A stretch of 64,000 bases of DNA from an uncultured Collinsella sp. (GCA_900552385.1 URZI01000001.1:1-64000); one strand, 5' to 3'. Positions 47,143-55,797 are shown, counted from the stretch's first letter. Numbers and translations: made by a program. Notes: generated by a model from the sequence alone, not told the origin.

Positions 47143-49452
47143 ATGGCATTGACCCCCAACGAGGCATATGCGGCCAAGCAGCCGTTTGTGGACAAGGAGA
47201 CACTCGAGCATATCGTCGAGCAGTTCCCCACGCCGTTTCATCTATACGACGAGGCGGGCATCCGCCGCAACATGCAAGAAGTGCGCGACGCCTTTGCATG
47301 GAACCCGGGCTTTAAGGAATACTTTGCCGTCAAGGCCAACCCCAACCCGGCGCTCATCTCCATTCTCAACGAATACGGCTGCGGCTGCGATTGCTCGAGC
47401 TATACCGAGCTCATGATCGCCCGCTCGCTGGGCATCACGGGACACGACATCATGTTCTCTTCCAACGACACGCCGGCTGCCGACTTTGAGCTCGCCAACA
47501 AGCTGGGTGCCATCGTCAACTTTGACGACATCAGCCACATCGAGTTCTTTGAGCGTGTTGCGGGGCCCATCCCCAAAACGGTCAGCTGCCGCTTTAATCC
47601 AGGCGGCCTGTTCCAACTCTCCAACGGCATCATGGATAACCCGGGCGACTCCAAATATGGCATGACCACCGAGCAGCTCTTTGAGGCCTTCCGCATGCTC
47701 AAGGCCAAGGGCGCCGAGAATTTTGGCATCCATGCCTTCCTTGCCAGCAACACCGTCACTAACGACTACTATCCCAAGCTCGCACGCATCCTCTTTAAAC
47801 TTGCCGTGCGCCTGGAGCGCGAGACCGGCGCACATGTCGCCTTTATCAATCTGTCCGGCGGTGTGGGTATCCCCTACCTGCCCGAGCAGCAGGCTAACGA
47901 CATTCACGCCATCGGTGAGGGCGTACACGCAGCCTACGACGAGATTCTGGTCCCCGCCGGCATGGGCGATGTGGCGATCTGCACCGAGATGGGTCGCTTT
48001 ATGATGGGCCCCTACGGATGCCTGGTCACCAAGGCCATCCACGAGAAGCAGATCTACAAGGACTATATCGGCGTGGACGCCAGTGCCGTCGATCTGATTC
48101 GTCCTGCCATGTATGGCGCTTACCACCACATTACGGTGATGGGCCAGCCGGGTGGCGACGACAAGACCACAGCGCCCGTCACGGACACCTACGACATCAC
48201 GGGCAATCTGTGCGAGAACAACGACAAGTTCGCCATCGATCGCGAGCTGCCGCATATCGACATGGGCGACCTGCTTGTGATCCACGATACCGGCGCGCAT
48301 GGCTACTCCATGGGCTACAACTACAATGGACGCCTGCGCTCCGCCGAGGTCCTGTTGCGCCCCGATGGCTCGGCCGACCTCATCCGCCGCGCCGAGCGCC
48401 CGGGCGATTACTTTGCCACGCTCGACGTGCTGCCGAGCGGCCGAGAGCTGCTGGCCAAGTCGCGCGCCGAAAGTGCCCGCCGTCGCGCCCAAGACGAGCG
48501 CCTGGCAGTCGCCGCCCAATGGAACAAACGCATCCAGATCGCGGACGCGAAGGAGAAGAACATGGACATCCGCAATCTCGAGGGCTCAATCGTCGCCCTC
48601 GTCACGCCGTTTAAAAAGGATGGCAGTGTCGACTTTGACGCACTCGAGCGCCTTATCGATTTCCACCTGCAAAACGGCACCGACGCCATCCTCACCCTGG
48701 GCACCACCGGCGAGAGCGCCACGATGACCGACGACGAGGACAACTCCGTCGTCGCCGCCGTGGTCAAGCATGTTGCAGGACGCGTCCCCGTCATCGCCGG
48801 CTCGGGCTCCAACTCCACGCAGACGATGCTCACCAAGTCGCTCACCTACCAGGGCTTGGGAGCCGACGGCCTGCTGCTCATCACCCCCTACTACAACAAG
48901 TCCAATGAAGAGGGTATCTATCAGCACTTTAAGACCGTCGCCGATGCTGTGGACATCCCCTGCATCCTGTACAACATCCCCGGCCGCTGCGGCTGCGGCA
49001 TCAGCGAGCGCAACGTAGAGCGCCTGGCCGCGCACCCCAACATCATGGGTATTAAGGAGGCCTCGGGCAACGTCGCCAACGCGGCCAAGATCGCCCATCT
49101 GCTGTCAGACGACTTCCGCATGTACTCGGGCGAGGACGCGCTTACCGTGCCGCTCATGAGCCTGGGCGCCTCGGGCACCATCAGCGTGTGGGCAGACGTG
49201 CAGCCGCAGCTCGTGCATGACATGTGCCGCGCCTATTTGGACGGTGACGTGGCGCGTGCCCGCGATATCCAAATTGCCGGCCAGCCGCTCATCAATGCCC
49301 TCTTTAGTGAGGTCAACCCCATCCCCGTCAAAGAGGCGCTCGCCCAGATGGGTATGATCGAGGCAAACTACCGCATGCCGCTGTGCCCCATGGCAGACGA
49401 CACGCGCTCTGCACTTACCGATGCTCTGAAGGGGGCTGGTCTGCTTGATTAA
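47143..49452 (+). CDS. LysA-DapA fusion (DAP decarboxylase / dihydrodipicolinate synthase)
   Basis: One open frame of 769 codons joins two lysine enzymes. Residues 1-473: diaminopimelate decarboxylase, a PLP fold-III enzyme with Lys64 in FAVKANPNP, SGGVGIPY and CTEMGRFMMGPYG. Residues 474-769: DapA, with GTTGESATM, Tyr137 (LYNIPGRCG) and Schiff-base Lys165 (GIKEASGN) in its own numbering, 28 apart as in E. coli. The junction (QWNKRIQIADAKEKN|MDIRNLEG) holds AAGGAG 6 nt before the DapA ATG at 48562, so DapA can also be made alone. No stop occurs in any plus-strand frame over the last 80 nt before it. First gene of the operon, under the lysine riboswitch. Confidence 0.9.
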   Translation: MALTPNEAYAAKQPFVDKETLEHIVEQFPTPFHLYDEAGIRRNMQEVRDAFAWNPGFKEYFAVKANPNPALISILNEYGCGCDCSSYTELMIARSLGITGHDIMFSSNDTPAADFELANKLGAIVNFDDISHIEFFERVAGPIPKTVSCRFNPGGLFQLSNGIMDNPGDSKYGMTTEQLFEAFRMLKAKGAENFGIHAFLASNTVTNDYYPKLARILFKLAVRLERETGAHVAFINLSGGVGIPYLPEQQANDIHAIGEGVHAAYDEILVPAGMGDVAICTEMGRFMMGPYGCLVTKAIHEKQIYKDYIGVDASAVDLIRPAMYGAYHHITVMGQPGGDDKTTAPVTDTYDITGNLCENNDKFAIDRELPHIDMGDLLVIHDTGAHGYSMGYNYNGRLRSAEVLLRPDGSADLIRRAERPGDYFATLDVLPSGRELLAKSRAESARRRAQDERLAVAAQWNKRIQIADAKEKNMDIRNLEGSIVALVTPFKKDGSVDFDALERLIDFHLQNGTDAILTLGTTGESATMTDDEDNSVVAAVVKHVAGRVPVIAGSGSNSTQTMLTKSLTYQGLGADGLLLITPYYNKSNEEGIYQHFKTVADAVDIPCILYNIPGRCGCGISERNVERLAAHPNIMGIKEASGNVANAAKIAHLLSDDFRMYSGEDALTVPLMSLGASGTISVWADVQPQLVHDMCRAYLDGDVARARDIQIAGQPLINALFSEVNPIPVKEALAQMGMIEANYRMPLCPMADDTRSALTDALKGAGLLD

Positions 49453-50185
49453 GACCGTCATTATGGGAACGGGCCGCATGGGCTCGCTCATCCGCACCAC
49501 CGCCGAGGGCGTTGTCGACGCCGCCGGTCAACCCGTTTTTGATATCGTGGCCCAGATTGGCTTCGATTTGAGCAAGCTCGAGAACGCACCGGCTGCCGAT
49601 GTGATTATCGACTTCTCGAACGTCGTGACCTTCGATGCCGTCGTCGCCTATGTCGAGCGCACGGGCGCGGCGTTGGTCTCGGGCACCACAGGCTACACCC
49701 CCGAGCAGATGGACCGTCTGCGTGAGCTGGGCCAGAACACCCGCGTTATGCACTCGGGCAATTACTCCATCGGCATCGCAGCCCTGCGTCATCTAGTGGC
49801 CCAGGCCACGCGCGAGTTGCCCGGCTTTGACTGCGAAATCGTCGAGACGCACCATAACCAAAAGGTCGACGCCCCCAGCGGTACCGCCAAGCTGCTGCTC
49901 GACGCCGTAGTCGAGGCCGAGCCCGAGACAGGCTACCACCCCGTCTACGGACGCGAGGGCATGTGCGGCGCGCGCGATCCCAAGGAGATCGGCATGCACT
50001 CACTGCGCGGTGGCACTGTCGCCGGCGTCCACGAAGTGAGTTTCTTTGGCCAGGACGAGGAGGTCACGCTCACCCACCGCGCCACGAGCCGTCAGATCTT
50101 CGTCAACGGCGCCCTGGCCGCCGCCCAGAAGCTCGTCACCCGCGAACCCGGCTTCTATACGTTCGACCAGGTCATGTTTGCCTAA
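49445..50185 (+). CDS. dapB: 4-Hydroxy-tetrahydrodipicolinate reductase
   Basis: DapB (246 aa) reduces the DapA product with NAD(P)H in the DAP pathway. The nucleotide loop is KTVIMGTGRMGSLI; IDFSNVVTF, SGTTGYTPEQ, ETHHNQKVDAPSGTA (catalytic His and Lys) and EIGMHSLRGGTVAGVH follow. The TTG start at 49445 overlaps the dapA stop by 8 bp, so it is translationally coupled. Confidence 0.95.
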   Translation: MIKTVIMGTGRMGSLIRTTAEGVVDAAGQPVFDIVAQIGFDLSKLENAPAADVIIDFSNVVTFDAVVAYVERTGAALVSGTTGYTPEQMDRLRELGQNTRVMHSGNYSIGIAALRHLVAQATRELPGFDCEIVETHHNQKVDAPSGTAKLLLDAVVEAEPETGYHPVYGREGMCGARDPKEIGMHSLRGGTVAGVHEVSFFGQDEEVTLTHRATSRQIFVNGALAAAQKLVTREPGFYTFDQVMFA

Positions 50186-50224
50186 CCAGGTATCAACCGA
50201 ATCCACCCAAAGGAGAGATAGCAA

Positions 50225-50944
50225 ATGAGCAACGCAGCCGAGATGGATGCCCAGGAGATTATCAACTACATCGCCACCGCGCCCAAAAAGACACCTGTCA
50301 AGCTGTACGTGCGCGAGAAGCCCGGCATGAAGGTTGCCTGGGGCGACGCACATGTCTACGGCGGCCGTCGCGGCAAGACCGTCTTTGGCGACTGGGATGA
50401 GCTCAAGGCCATCCTCGATGCCAATGCCGACTCCATCGACTACTACGATGTCGAGAATGACTGCCGCAACTCTGCCGTGCCCATGCTCGACCTTAAGGGC
50501 ATCAACGCCCGCATCGAGCCGGGCGCGATCATCCGTGACCGCGTCGAGATCGGCGATCGCGCCGTCATCATGATGGGCGCCATCATCAACATCGGCTCCG
50601 TCATTGGCGAAGGCTCCATGATTGATATGGGCGCCGTGCTGGGCGGCCGCGCCACCGTGGGCAAGAACTGCCACATCGGCGCCGGCACCGTGCTGGCAGG
50701 CGTTGTGGAGCCCGCCAGCGCCACGCCCGTCATCATCGAGGACGATGTCATGATCGGCGCCAACGCCGTGGTCCTGGAGGGCGTGCACGTAGGCAAGGGC
50801 GCTGTCGTTGCCGCCGGCGCCGTGTGCGTCGAGGATGTCCCCGCCGGCGCCGTCGTGGCCGGTGTCCCCGCCCGCGTCATCAAGATGCGCGACGAGAAGA
50901 CCAACAGCAAGACCGGACTGGAAGAGGGCTTACGTCAACTTTAA
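50225..50944 (+). CDS. dapH: Tetrahydrodipicolinate N-acetyltransferase
   Basis: DapH (239 aa) acetylates tetrahydrodipicolinate, which places the organism on the acetylase branch of DAP synthesis. The N-terminal DapH-specific domain (AQEIINYIATAPKKTPVKLY) precedes left-handed beta-helix hexapeptide repeats (IEPGAIIRDRVEIGDRAVIM, GAVLGGRATVGKNCHIGAG, VIIEDDVMIGANAVVLEG). AAGGAGAG precedes the ATG by 7 nt. Last gene of the lysine operon; terminator at 50950. Confidence 0.95.
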   Translation: MSNAAEMDAQEIINYIATAPKKTPVKLYVREKPGMKVAWGDAHVYGGRRGKTVFGDWDELKAILDANADSIDYYDVENDCRNSAVPMLDLKGINARIEPGAIIRDRVEIGDRAVIMMGAIINIGSVIGEGSMIDMGAVLGGRATVGKNCHIGAGTVLAGVVEPASATPVIIEDDVMIGANAVVLEGVHVGKGAVVAAGAVCVEDVPAGAVVAGVPARVIKMRDEKTNSKTGLEEGLRQL

Positions 50945-50949
50945 TAGTT

Positions 50950-50974
50950 ACGCGGTTTTGACAAACCGCGTTTT
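50950..50974 (+). terminator. Terminator after dapH
   Basis: ACGCGGTTT (50950-50958) pairs with AAACCGCGT (50963-50971), then TTT. Its left arm AGTTACGCGGTTT is the same 13 bases as in element B (60683-60695). Confidence 0.85.
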
Positions 50975-51050
50975 CGCTGACGTATGCTCAACCTGCGGGA
51001 TAAATCATCCCTAAACAAAATGGCCGAAGCCCCAAGGAGCTTCGGCCTTT
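50958..51050 (+). ncRNA. Possible small RNA between dapH and the NdpA-like gene
   Basis: TTGACA (50958-50963) and TATGCT (50983-50988) lie 19 bp apart. Downstream, GGGAT (50997-51001) pairs with ATCCC (51007-51011), and a terminator follows at 51022-51050. Together they outline an RNA of about 55-60 nt. The -35 overlaps the dapH terminator, so this is speculative. Confidence 0.25.
51022..51050. terminator. Bidirectional terminator
   Basis: GGCCGAAGC (51022-51030) pairs with GCTTCGGCC (51039-51047), with TTT on the right and TTTTGTTT on the minus side. It ends the NdpA-like gene and anything reading rightward. Confidence 0.85.
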
Positions 51051-51077
51051 GCTTTCTCGCTGTAGGCGCAACGCAAC

Positions 51078-52091
51078 TTATCGATTCTCGATGCTACCGA
51101 TATTTTTGAGCTCGATGGAAATGAGGCCGTTGGGCTCGTTGACGAACTCGATATACTCGGAGTTCGAACCCATCTCGGCCGGGAAGCTGATCTCGATGCC
51201 CGTGTCGGTACGAATCTTGTGATTGCGCACCGCCGCGCGCTCGACCTGTTTGCGCTCCACGGGAACGCGCTCGGGAACCTTCTCCTCGGTCAGTGCCGCG
51301 CGCACGCTTTCTTTGATGGCCGGCTCGTCCTCAAAGACCTCATCGACGATATCCCAAGGCGGTAGCTCCTCGTCATCCTCAACCTTCTCGGCAACGGCGG
51401 CTTTGACCTTGGCGAGCGCTACGGCCGTGTTGGCGCCGTGCTCTTCGGCGACTTCCTCGACCACACGCGTGACGGTGTCGATGACCTCCTTACCCGAAAC
51501 GCCCGTGTCGCATTGCAGCAGGCCGTCGGGAATGAGCATGCGATCCTCACCGGCAATCTTGCGCTTCTTATCCACATAGCCGATCTCCATGGTGCTTGCA
51601 CGCACGATTGCATAGCTCGGCACCTTTTGCGAAGGGTTCGGCAGAATGGCATAGTGGCGCGCGATGTCGTTACGAACCTCGCCCTCTTCGCGACCCACCT
51701 CGTGCATGAATGCCTGCTTGGAGCCCAGCAGCATCACGGCAAACCAGCGGGCATCCTCATCGTCATCAAAGTCCGCCACAAGCACGTCAGTGGACTCGGC
51801 TTTCTCGGCCTTGGTAAGTTCGGAAGAGATGAACTCCGCAATCTGCTGAGACAGATCCACGAACTCACGCTCACCAAAGAAATAGCCCTTGAGCTCGCCG
51901 CCGAATGCGGAGTTCTCGGCAAACGTGGCACGCTTGTTATCAGCCGAGGTACGAGCGCGCCGCAGGTGCGTGGTTACGAAATTACGCACGGTGCGGCTCT
52001 CGATATCGAGCTCGCGCTGGCTCATAACGTTGACGGCAGAGTCAAAGTCCAGGATATGCAGAATCGCGTGATTGATTTTCATATACGGCAT
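51078..52091 (-). CDS. Nucleoid-associated protein, NdpA-like
   Basis: A 337-aa protein resembling the 37-kDa nucleoid-associated family (NdpA/YejK), DNA-associated proteins of unknown detailed role. Fitting parts are the start KINHAILHILDFDSAVNV, the charged mid-region AEKAESTDVLVADFDDDED, the long PSYAIVRASTMEIGYVDKKR and the C-terminal DTGIEISFPAEMGSN. Start at the ATG at 52091; the ATG at 52082 is equally placed. Single-gene unit. Confidence 0.8.
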   Translation of the reverse strand: MPYMKINHAILHILDFDSAVNVMSQRELDIESRTVRNFVTTHLRRARTSADNKRATFAENSAFGGELKGYFFGEREFVDLSQQIAEFISSELTKAEKAESTDVLVADFDDDEDARWFAVMLLGSKQAFMHEVGREEGEVRNDIARHYAILPNPSQKVPSYAIVRASTMEIGYVDKKRKIAGEDRMLIPDGLLQCDTGVSGKEVIDTVTRVVEEVAEEHGANTAVALAKVKAAVAEKVEDDEELPPWDIVDEVFEDEPAIKESVRAALTEEKVPERVPVERKQVERAAVRNHKIRTDTGIEISFPAEMGSNSEYIEFVNEPNGLISIELKNIGSIENR

Positions 52092-52158
52092 TCCGTTCTA
52101 GATCGATTTCGGCACGAACCAGTATAGCGGTCGATCCCGCCCCAGGCGCATCGAAGAT

Positions 52159-52190
52159 TGGTGCATCGGGGACAGGTTGCTTTGCACCAA
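52159..52190 (-). repeat. 32-bp flanking repeat, left copy
   Basis: TTGGTGCA (52159-52166) and TGCACCAA (52183-52190) are inverted. On the minus strand the inner part reads AAGCAACCTGTCCCCGA and matches the plus-strand unit at 53385-53415. Confidence 0.7.
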
Positions 52191-52193
52191 TGG

Positions 52194-53354
52194 TTAGCGC
52201 AGGAGCTCGGACTGCCAAGCCTCGAGCTGTTCTGCCAAGCTCTTGCCGGCAGCGGGCATGTCGATCTGGGGACGTTTGGGCAGAAGCGCACACTTAAGAA
52301 TCGCAACGATAGTCTGCGAGACAAAGCGTCGCGTATCCTTGTCAAAGCCTTGCGCAGCCTGGAGCATCACGGGCAGGCTCTCGCGCAGATTCCCAGCGAT
52401 ATCCGCAAACCGCTCAGCACCCGTAGCCTCAAGCACGGAGAACAACGCATCTACAAAACGCTCGCGCTCGCTAGGCGACACCGCAAGCAGCATCTCGCGA
52501 ATGGAGCCATCAACGTATCGAGCACCGGCGGACAGGCGCTCACAGTACACGAAGTCGTGACCATCAACCACCCAGCTAAAGGGATTGTGCTGCAGCAGGC
52601 TGAACTCGGTGCTCTCAACGATGGCATAGTCCTCCTGTGTCTCGAACATCATGCCGAAGATCGACGACCGAGGTAGCGTCTTGTCGATTCGACCGGAAAG
52701 ATCGGCAAAGGCGTTGCCGTTCAGAAACTCCTCGACGAAGCCCGGACCATCATGGGAATACGCCCGTTCGATTCGCTCACGGGCGACATCGGAGCACATC
52801 GCCGCACCGTACACCGCAAGGTTTCCACCCTTGGAATGACCTCCGCACAAAAGCGGCCCGTCAATCGCATCCGCCGCCTCGTCTACATAACGCGCCGCGG
52901 ATTCCTGGGCCGGCACAGGACACCGGAACGCCATGTTAAAGTCCTCTTTCCAGCCCACAATCGTGCTGTCGGTCCCCCGGAAGGCAAGATAGCTAAACCC
53001 CGCCGGAAATCGGAACGTCATGGCCGCAAACTGCTCCGTTGTCTCGGCATCACTCACGCTACGATAGCCGCAAACACGAACGCCACGGTAGCGAGGGCTT
53101 GCTGCCACAGCCTCCAACAGGGCACGGCTCCCCTCCGGATCCCACAGGTCGCCAATCATGTCTTGGTAGCACTCGGCGCGCAGCAGCTCGCGTACGTCTA
53201 GGCCCTGCCAGTTCGTCAGCTCCGCCATATCACCCGGCAAACGCAAATAGGACAACCACGCAAAGACCAGGCTATCCACCGCGCAGAACGGCCGTTCCTC
53301 AAACGGATCAAACGCCGTCTGGGCATAGGTCAAAAAATTAGGCGAATCCGACAT
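52194..53354 (-). CDS. Lipase-like alpha/beta hydrolase, DUF2974 type
   Basis: A 386-aa protein of the Mbeg1-like/DUF2974 group. The nucleophile elbow LCGGHSKGGNLAVYGA (G-H-S-K-G) is that of lipases; FSYLAFRGTDSTIVGWKEDF is the class-3-lipase-like oxyanion block, and SHDGPG lies after it. No signal peptide is seen. I start at 53354 with GGGAGG 3 nt upstream; the longer frame to 53546 is non-coding in look. It is flanked by inverted 32-bp repeats. Substrate unknown; monoacyl lipids are the family guess. Confidence 0.82.
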   Translation of the reverse strand: MSDSPNFLTYAQTAFDPFEERPFCAVDSLVFAWLSYLRLPGDMAELTNWQGLDVRELLRAECYQDMIGDLWDPEGSRALLEAVAASPRYRGVRVCGYRSVSDAETTEQFAAMTFRFPAGFSYLAFRGTDSTIVGWKEDFNMAFRCPVPAQESAARYVDEAADAIDGPLLCGGHSKGGNLAVYGAAMCSDVARERIERAYSHDGPGFVEEFLNGNAFADLSGRIDKTLPRSSIFGMMFETQEDYAIVESTEFSLLQHNPFSWVVDGHDFVYCERLSAGARYVDGSIREMLLAVSPSERERFVDALFSVLEATGAERFADIAGNLRESLPVMLQAAQGFDKDTRRFVSQTIVAILKCALLPKRPQIDMPAAGKSLAEQLEAWQSELLR

Positions 53355-53384
53355 GGCCCTCCCATCAACTATGGTGCATTGGGG

Positions 53385-53415
53385 TGGTGCAAAGTAACCT
53401 GACCCCCTCGCACCA
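53385..53415 (+). repeat. 31-bp flanking repeat, right copy
   Basis: TGGTGC (53385-53390) and GCACCA (53410-53415) are inverted ends around AAAGTAACCTGACCCCCTC, matching the minus-strand unit at 52159-52190 in all but a few bases. Confidence 0.7.
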
Positions 53416-53416
53416 A

Positions 53417-53450
53417 AAAGGCGCCCGGACCGTGTGGCCCGGACGCCTTT
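53417..53450 (-). terminator. Terminator after ldh
   Basis: AAAGGCGCCCGG (53417-53428) pairs with CCGGACGCCTTT (53439-53450), one mismatch, with TTTTTGG following on the minus strand. Confidence 0.85.
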
Positions 53451-53481
53451 CATTGTAGCCTGTTGCCCAAAAAAGCTTGAT

Positions 53482-54432
53482 TTAGCAGGAGAAGTCGACG
53501 CTGTCGATGATGTCCTTGAGGGCCTTGGCGGAGACGGTGAGCTCATGCTGCTCGTCGTCGTTCAGCGGCACGGGGACGCGGCAGACAACGCCGTCGCGGC
53601 CAACGACGGTCGGCATGGAGATGGCAAGATCGGACAGGCCATACTCGCCCACCATGAGCGAGGAGACAGGCAGAACGGTCTGCTCATCGCGCATAACGGC
53701 GGTGCAGATGCGCTTGACGGCCATGGCGACGCCATAGTAGGTGGCGTGCTTCTTCTCGATGATGGTGTAGGCGGAGTTCTTGACGTCCTCGGCGATGCGC
53801 TTCTCGGCAGCCTCATGCTCCAGGTGGCCGTGAAGCTCACAGAAGGTGTTCAGCGGAACACCGGCAACCTGAGCGCTGGACCAAGCGACAAACTCGGAGT
53901 CGCCGTGCTCGCCCATGACATAGGCCTGGACATCGCGCGGGTCAACCTCGACGTGGGCACCAAGCATCTGCTGCAGGCGACCGGTGTCGAGCACGGTGCC
54001 GGAACCGATGACGTGGCCCTCGGGCAGGCCGGACATCTTGATGGCGGCGTAGGTCAGAACATCGACCGGGTTGGAGACGATGAGCAGAATGCCGTCGAAG
54101 CCGGACTTCTTAATCTCGGGGATAATGGACTTAAAGATGCTGACGTTCTTGTTGACCAGGTCCAGGCGGGTCTCACCGGGCTTCTGGGCAGCGCCAGCAG
54201 TGACGACGATCATGGCGGCGTCGGCGACATCGGAATAATCGCCGGCGTAGATCTTCATCGGCTCGGCAAACGTCATGCCGTGCGCGATATCCAGGGCCTC
54301 ACCCTCGGCGCGGTTCTTGTCCACGTCGATGAGGACCATCTCGGAGAACAGACCGCTCTGCATCAGTGCGAACGCCGAAGACGAACCGACGAAACCGCAC
54401 CCGACAATAGCGACCTTCTTCTCGTTAACCAT
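53482..54432 (-). CDS. ldh: L-lactate dehydrogenase
   Basis: A 316-aa NAD-dependent LDH that reduces pyruvate to L-lactate. The Rossmann motif is VAIVGCGFVGSSSAFAL; TAGAAQKPGETRLDLVNKN carries Gln in the specificity loop (LDH rather than malate type) and the loop Arg; GSGTVLDTGRLQQML and YVMGEHGDSE with catalytic His176 follow. GGGAG lies 6 nt before the ATG at 54432; the frame to 54510 is leader. A terminator-like hairpin sits in the leader. Fermentative NAD+ regeneration beside the pta/ackA route. Confidence 0.95.
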   Translation of the reverse strand: MVNEKKVAIVGCGFVGSSSAFALMQSGLFSEMVLIDVDKNRAEGEALDIAHGMTFAEPMKIYAGDYSDVADAAMIVVTAGAAQKPGETRLDLVNKNVSIFKSIIPEIKKSGFDGILLIVSNPVDVLTYAAIKMSGLPEGHVIGSGTVLDTGRLQQMLGAHVEVDPRDVQAYVMGEHGDSEFVAWSSAQVAGVPLNTFCELHGHLEHEAAEKRIAEDVKNSAYTIIEKKHATYYGVAMAVKRICTAVMRDEQTVLPVSSLMVGEYGLSDLAISMPTVVGRDGVVCRVPVPLNDDEQHELTVSAKALKDIIDSVDFSC

Positions 54433-54458
54433 TAGAAACTCCCATCTCTCTCCACAAA

Positions 54459-54489
54459 CAAGCCGCCCGGGAACGACCCGAGCGGCTTG
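54459..54489 (-). terminator. Terminator-like hairpin in the ldh leader
   Basis: CAAGCCGCCCGGG (54459-54471) pairs with CCCGAGCGGCTTG (54477-54489), one mismatch, then TTTGTGGAGAG on the minus strand. It lies 27 nt before the ldh ATG. It may end the upstream aminotransferase message or attenuate ldh. Confidence 0.6.
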
Positions 54490-54633
54490 CCGTGATCCCA
54501 ATACATCCAATCGGGACTTTGATTATGCTCCTATTCGCAGCCAAAAATCGACCGTTTACCGAAATTGTTTGCAGAATTCGTAAAATAACTGCACGAAATC
54601 GGTTTCGAGCTATTGACGAGCCGAAATAAGTTT

Positions 54634-55797
54634 CTAATACAAGCCCGCCTCGCGAATGGCCTCGACAGCCAAAGCGATCTGATCGGGCGGCAGGACCAGT
54701 GCCATACGCACGTGCCCCTCGCCCGAAGGGCCAAAGCTCGCGCCCGGCGTCACCACAACGCCGGCCTTCTCCATAAGCTCCTCGCAAAACGCCATGGAAT
54801 CGGTGCGACCACCGGGAAGCTTGGCCCACACAAACATAGAGCCATGCGCGTTGGGTCGCTCCCAGCCCAAGCCCTCAAGACCGTCGCACAGGGCATCGCG
54901 GCGCTCCTGGTACTTCAGACGCTGCACCTCGACCTCATCGCGCGGACCGTTCAAGCAGGCGATAGCAGCCTTCTGGATCGGGAAGAACATACCGAAGTCG
55001 ATCTGGCCGCGCAGCTTGGCAAAGGCCGAGACCACATCCTCGCGACCGACCAAAAAGCCGATGCGCGCGCCGGTGACGTTAAACGACTTAGAGAGCGAGA
55101 AGAACTCCACGCCCACCTCGAGCGCGCCGGGATACTGCAAAAAGCTTCCGCCCGGCTCGCCGTCAAACACGATGTCGGAGTACGCGTTGTCATGGACGAT
55201 GAGCAGGTCGTGCTCGCGGGCGAAAGCGATAATCTCCTCGTAGACCTCGGGCGTACCCACCGAGCCGACCGGGTTCGCGGGCAGCGACACGATCATATAC
55301 TTGGCACGGTCGGCCACCTCGGGATCGATACCCGCCACATAGGGCAGGTAATTATGCTCGGCAACCAGCGGATAGTATTCGAGCTTGGCATCGGCGATCT
55401 TGGCACCCGCCTCAAAGACCGGGTAGCACGGATCGGGAACCAGAATGGTGTCACCCGGATCGAGCAGGGCCAGGCCCAAATGGCCCACGCCCTCCTGTGT
55501 GCCGTTGCACGACTGCACCATAGACGGTGTGATGCCCGAAACGCCAAAGCGGCGCTCGTAGTAATCGCACACGGCTTGCTTAAGCTCGGGCAGATCGCGC
55601 AGGGCATACTTCCACATCTCGGGGTCCTGGGCGGCCTGGATCAGCGCCTCGACCACGTGGTCGTACGGCTTAAAGTCGGGTGTGCCCACGCTCATGTTGT
55701 AAATGGTCTTGCCCTGGGCCTTAAGCGCAAGAAGCTTGTTATTGAGCGAGGCAAAAACCTCCGCGCCAAAGCGGTCGAGACGCTGCGATGCCTGCAT
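54634..55797 (-). CDS. PLP aminotransferase, class I (possible DAP-type)
   Basis: A 387-aa fold-type I aminotransferase. It shows IYNMSVGTPDFKPYDHV, CNGTQEGVGHLGLALLDPGD, SLPANPVGSVG (Asn), LIVHDNAYSDI (Asp), SLSKSFNVTGARIGF (catalytic Lys) and GEGHVRMAL (substrate Arg). GAAAGG lies 6 nt before the ATG at 55797. The layout resembles LL-DAP aminotransferase and N-acetyl-DAP aminotransferase groups. Since dapH and an M20 deacetylase are in the window but no patA is beside them, this could fill that step (inference). Aspartate or alanine transamination is the alternative. Confidence 0.82.
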   Translation of the reverse strand: MQASQRLDRFGAEVFASLNNKLLALKAQGKTIYNMSVGTPDFKPYDHVVEALIQAAQDPEMWKYALRDLPELKQAVCDYYERRFGVSGITPSMVQSCNGTQEGVGHLGLALLDPGDTILVPDPCYPVFEAGAKIADAKLEYYPLVAEHNYLPYVAGIDPEVADRAKYMIVSLPANPVGSVGTPEVYEEIIAFAREHDLLIVHDNAYSDIVFDGEPGGSFLQYPGALEVGVEFFSLSKSFNVTGARIGFLVGREDVVSAFAKLRGQIDFGMFFPIQKAAIACLNGPRDEVEVQRLKYQERRDALCDGLEGLGWERPNAHGSMFVWAKLPGGRTDSMAFCEELMEKAGVVVTPGASFGPSGEGHVRMALVLPPDQIALAVEAIREAGLY

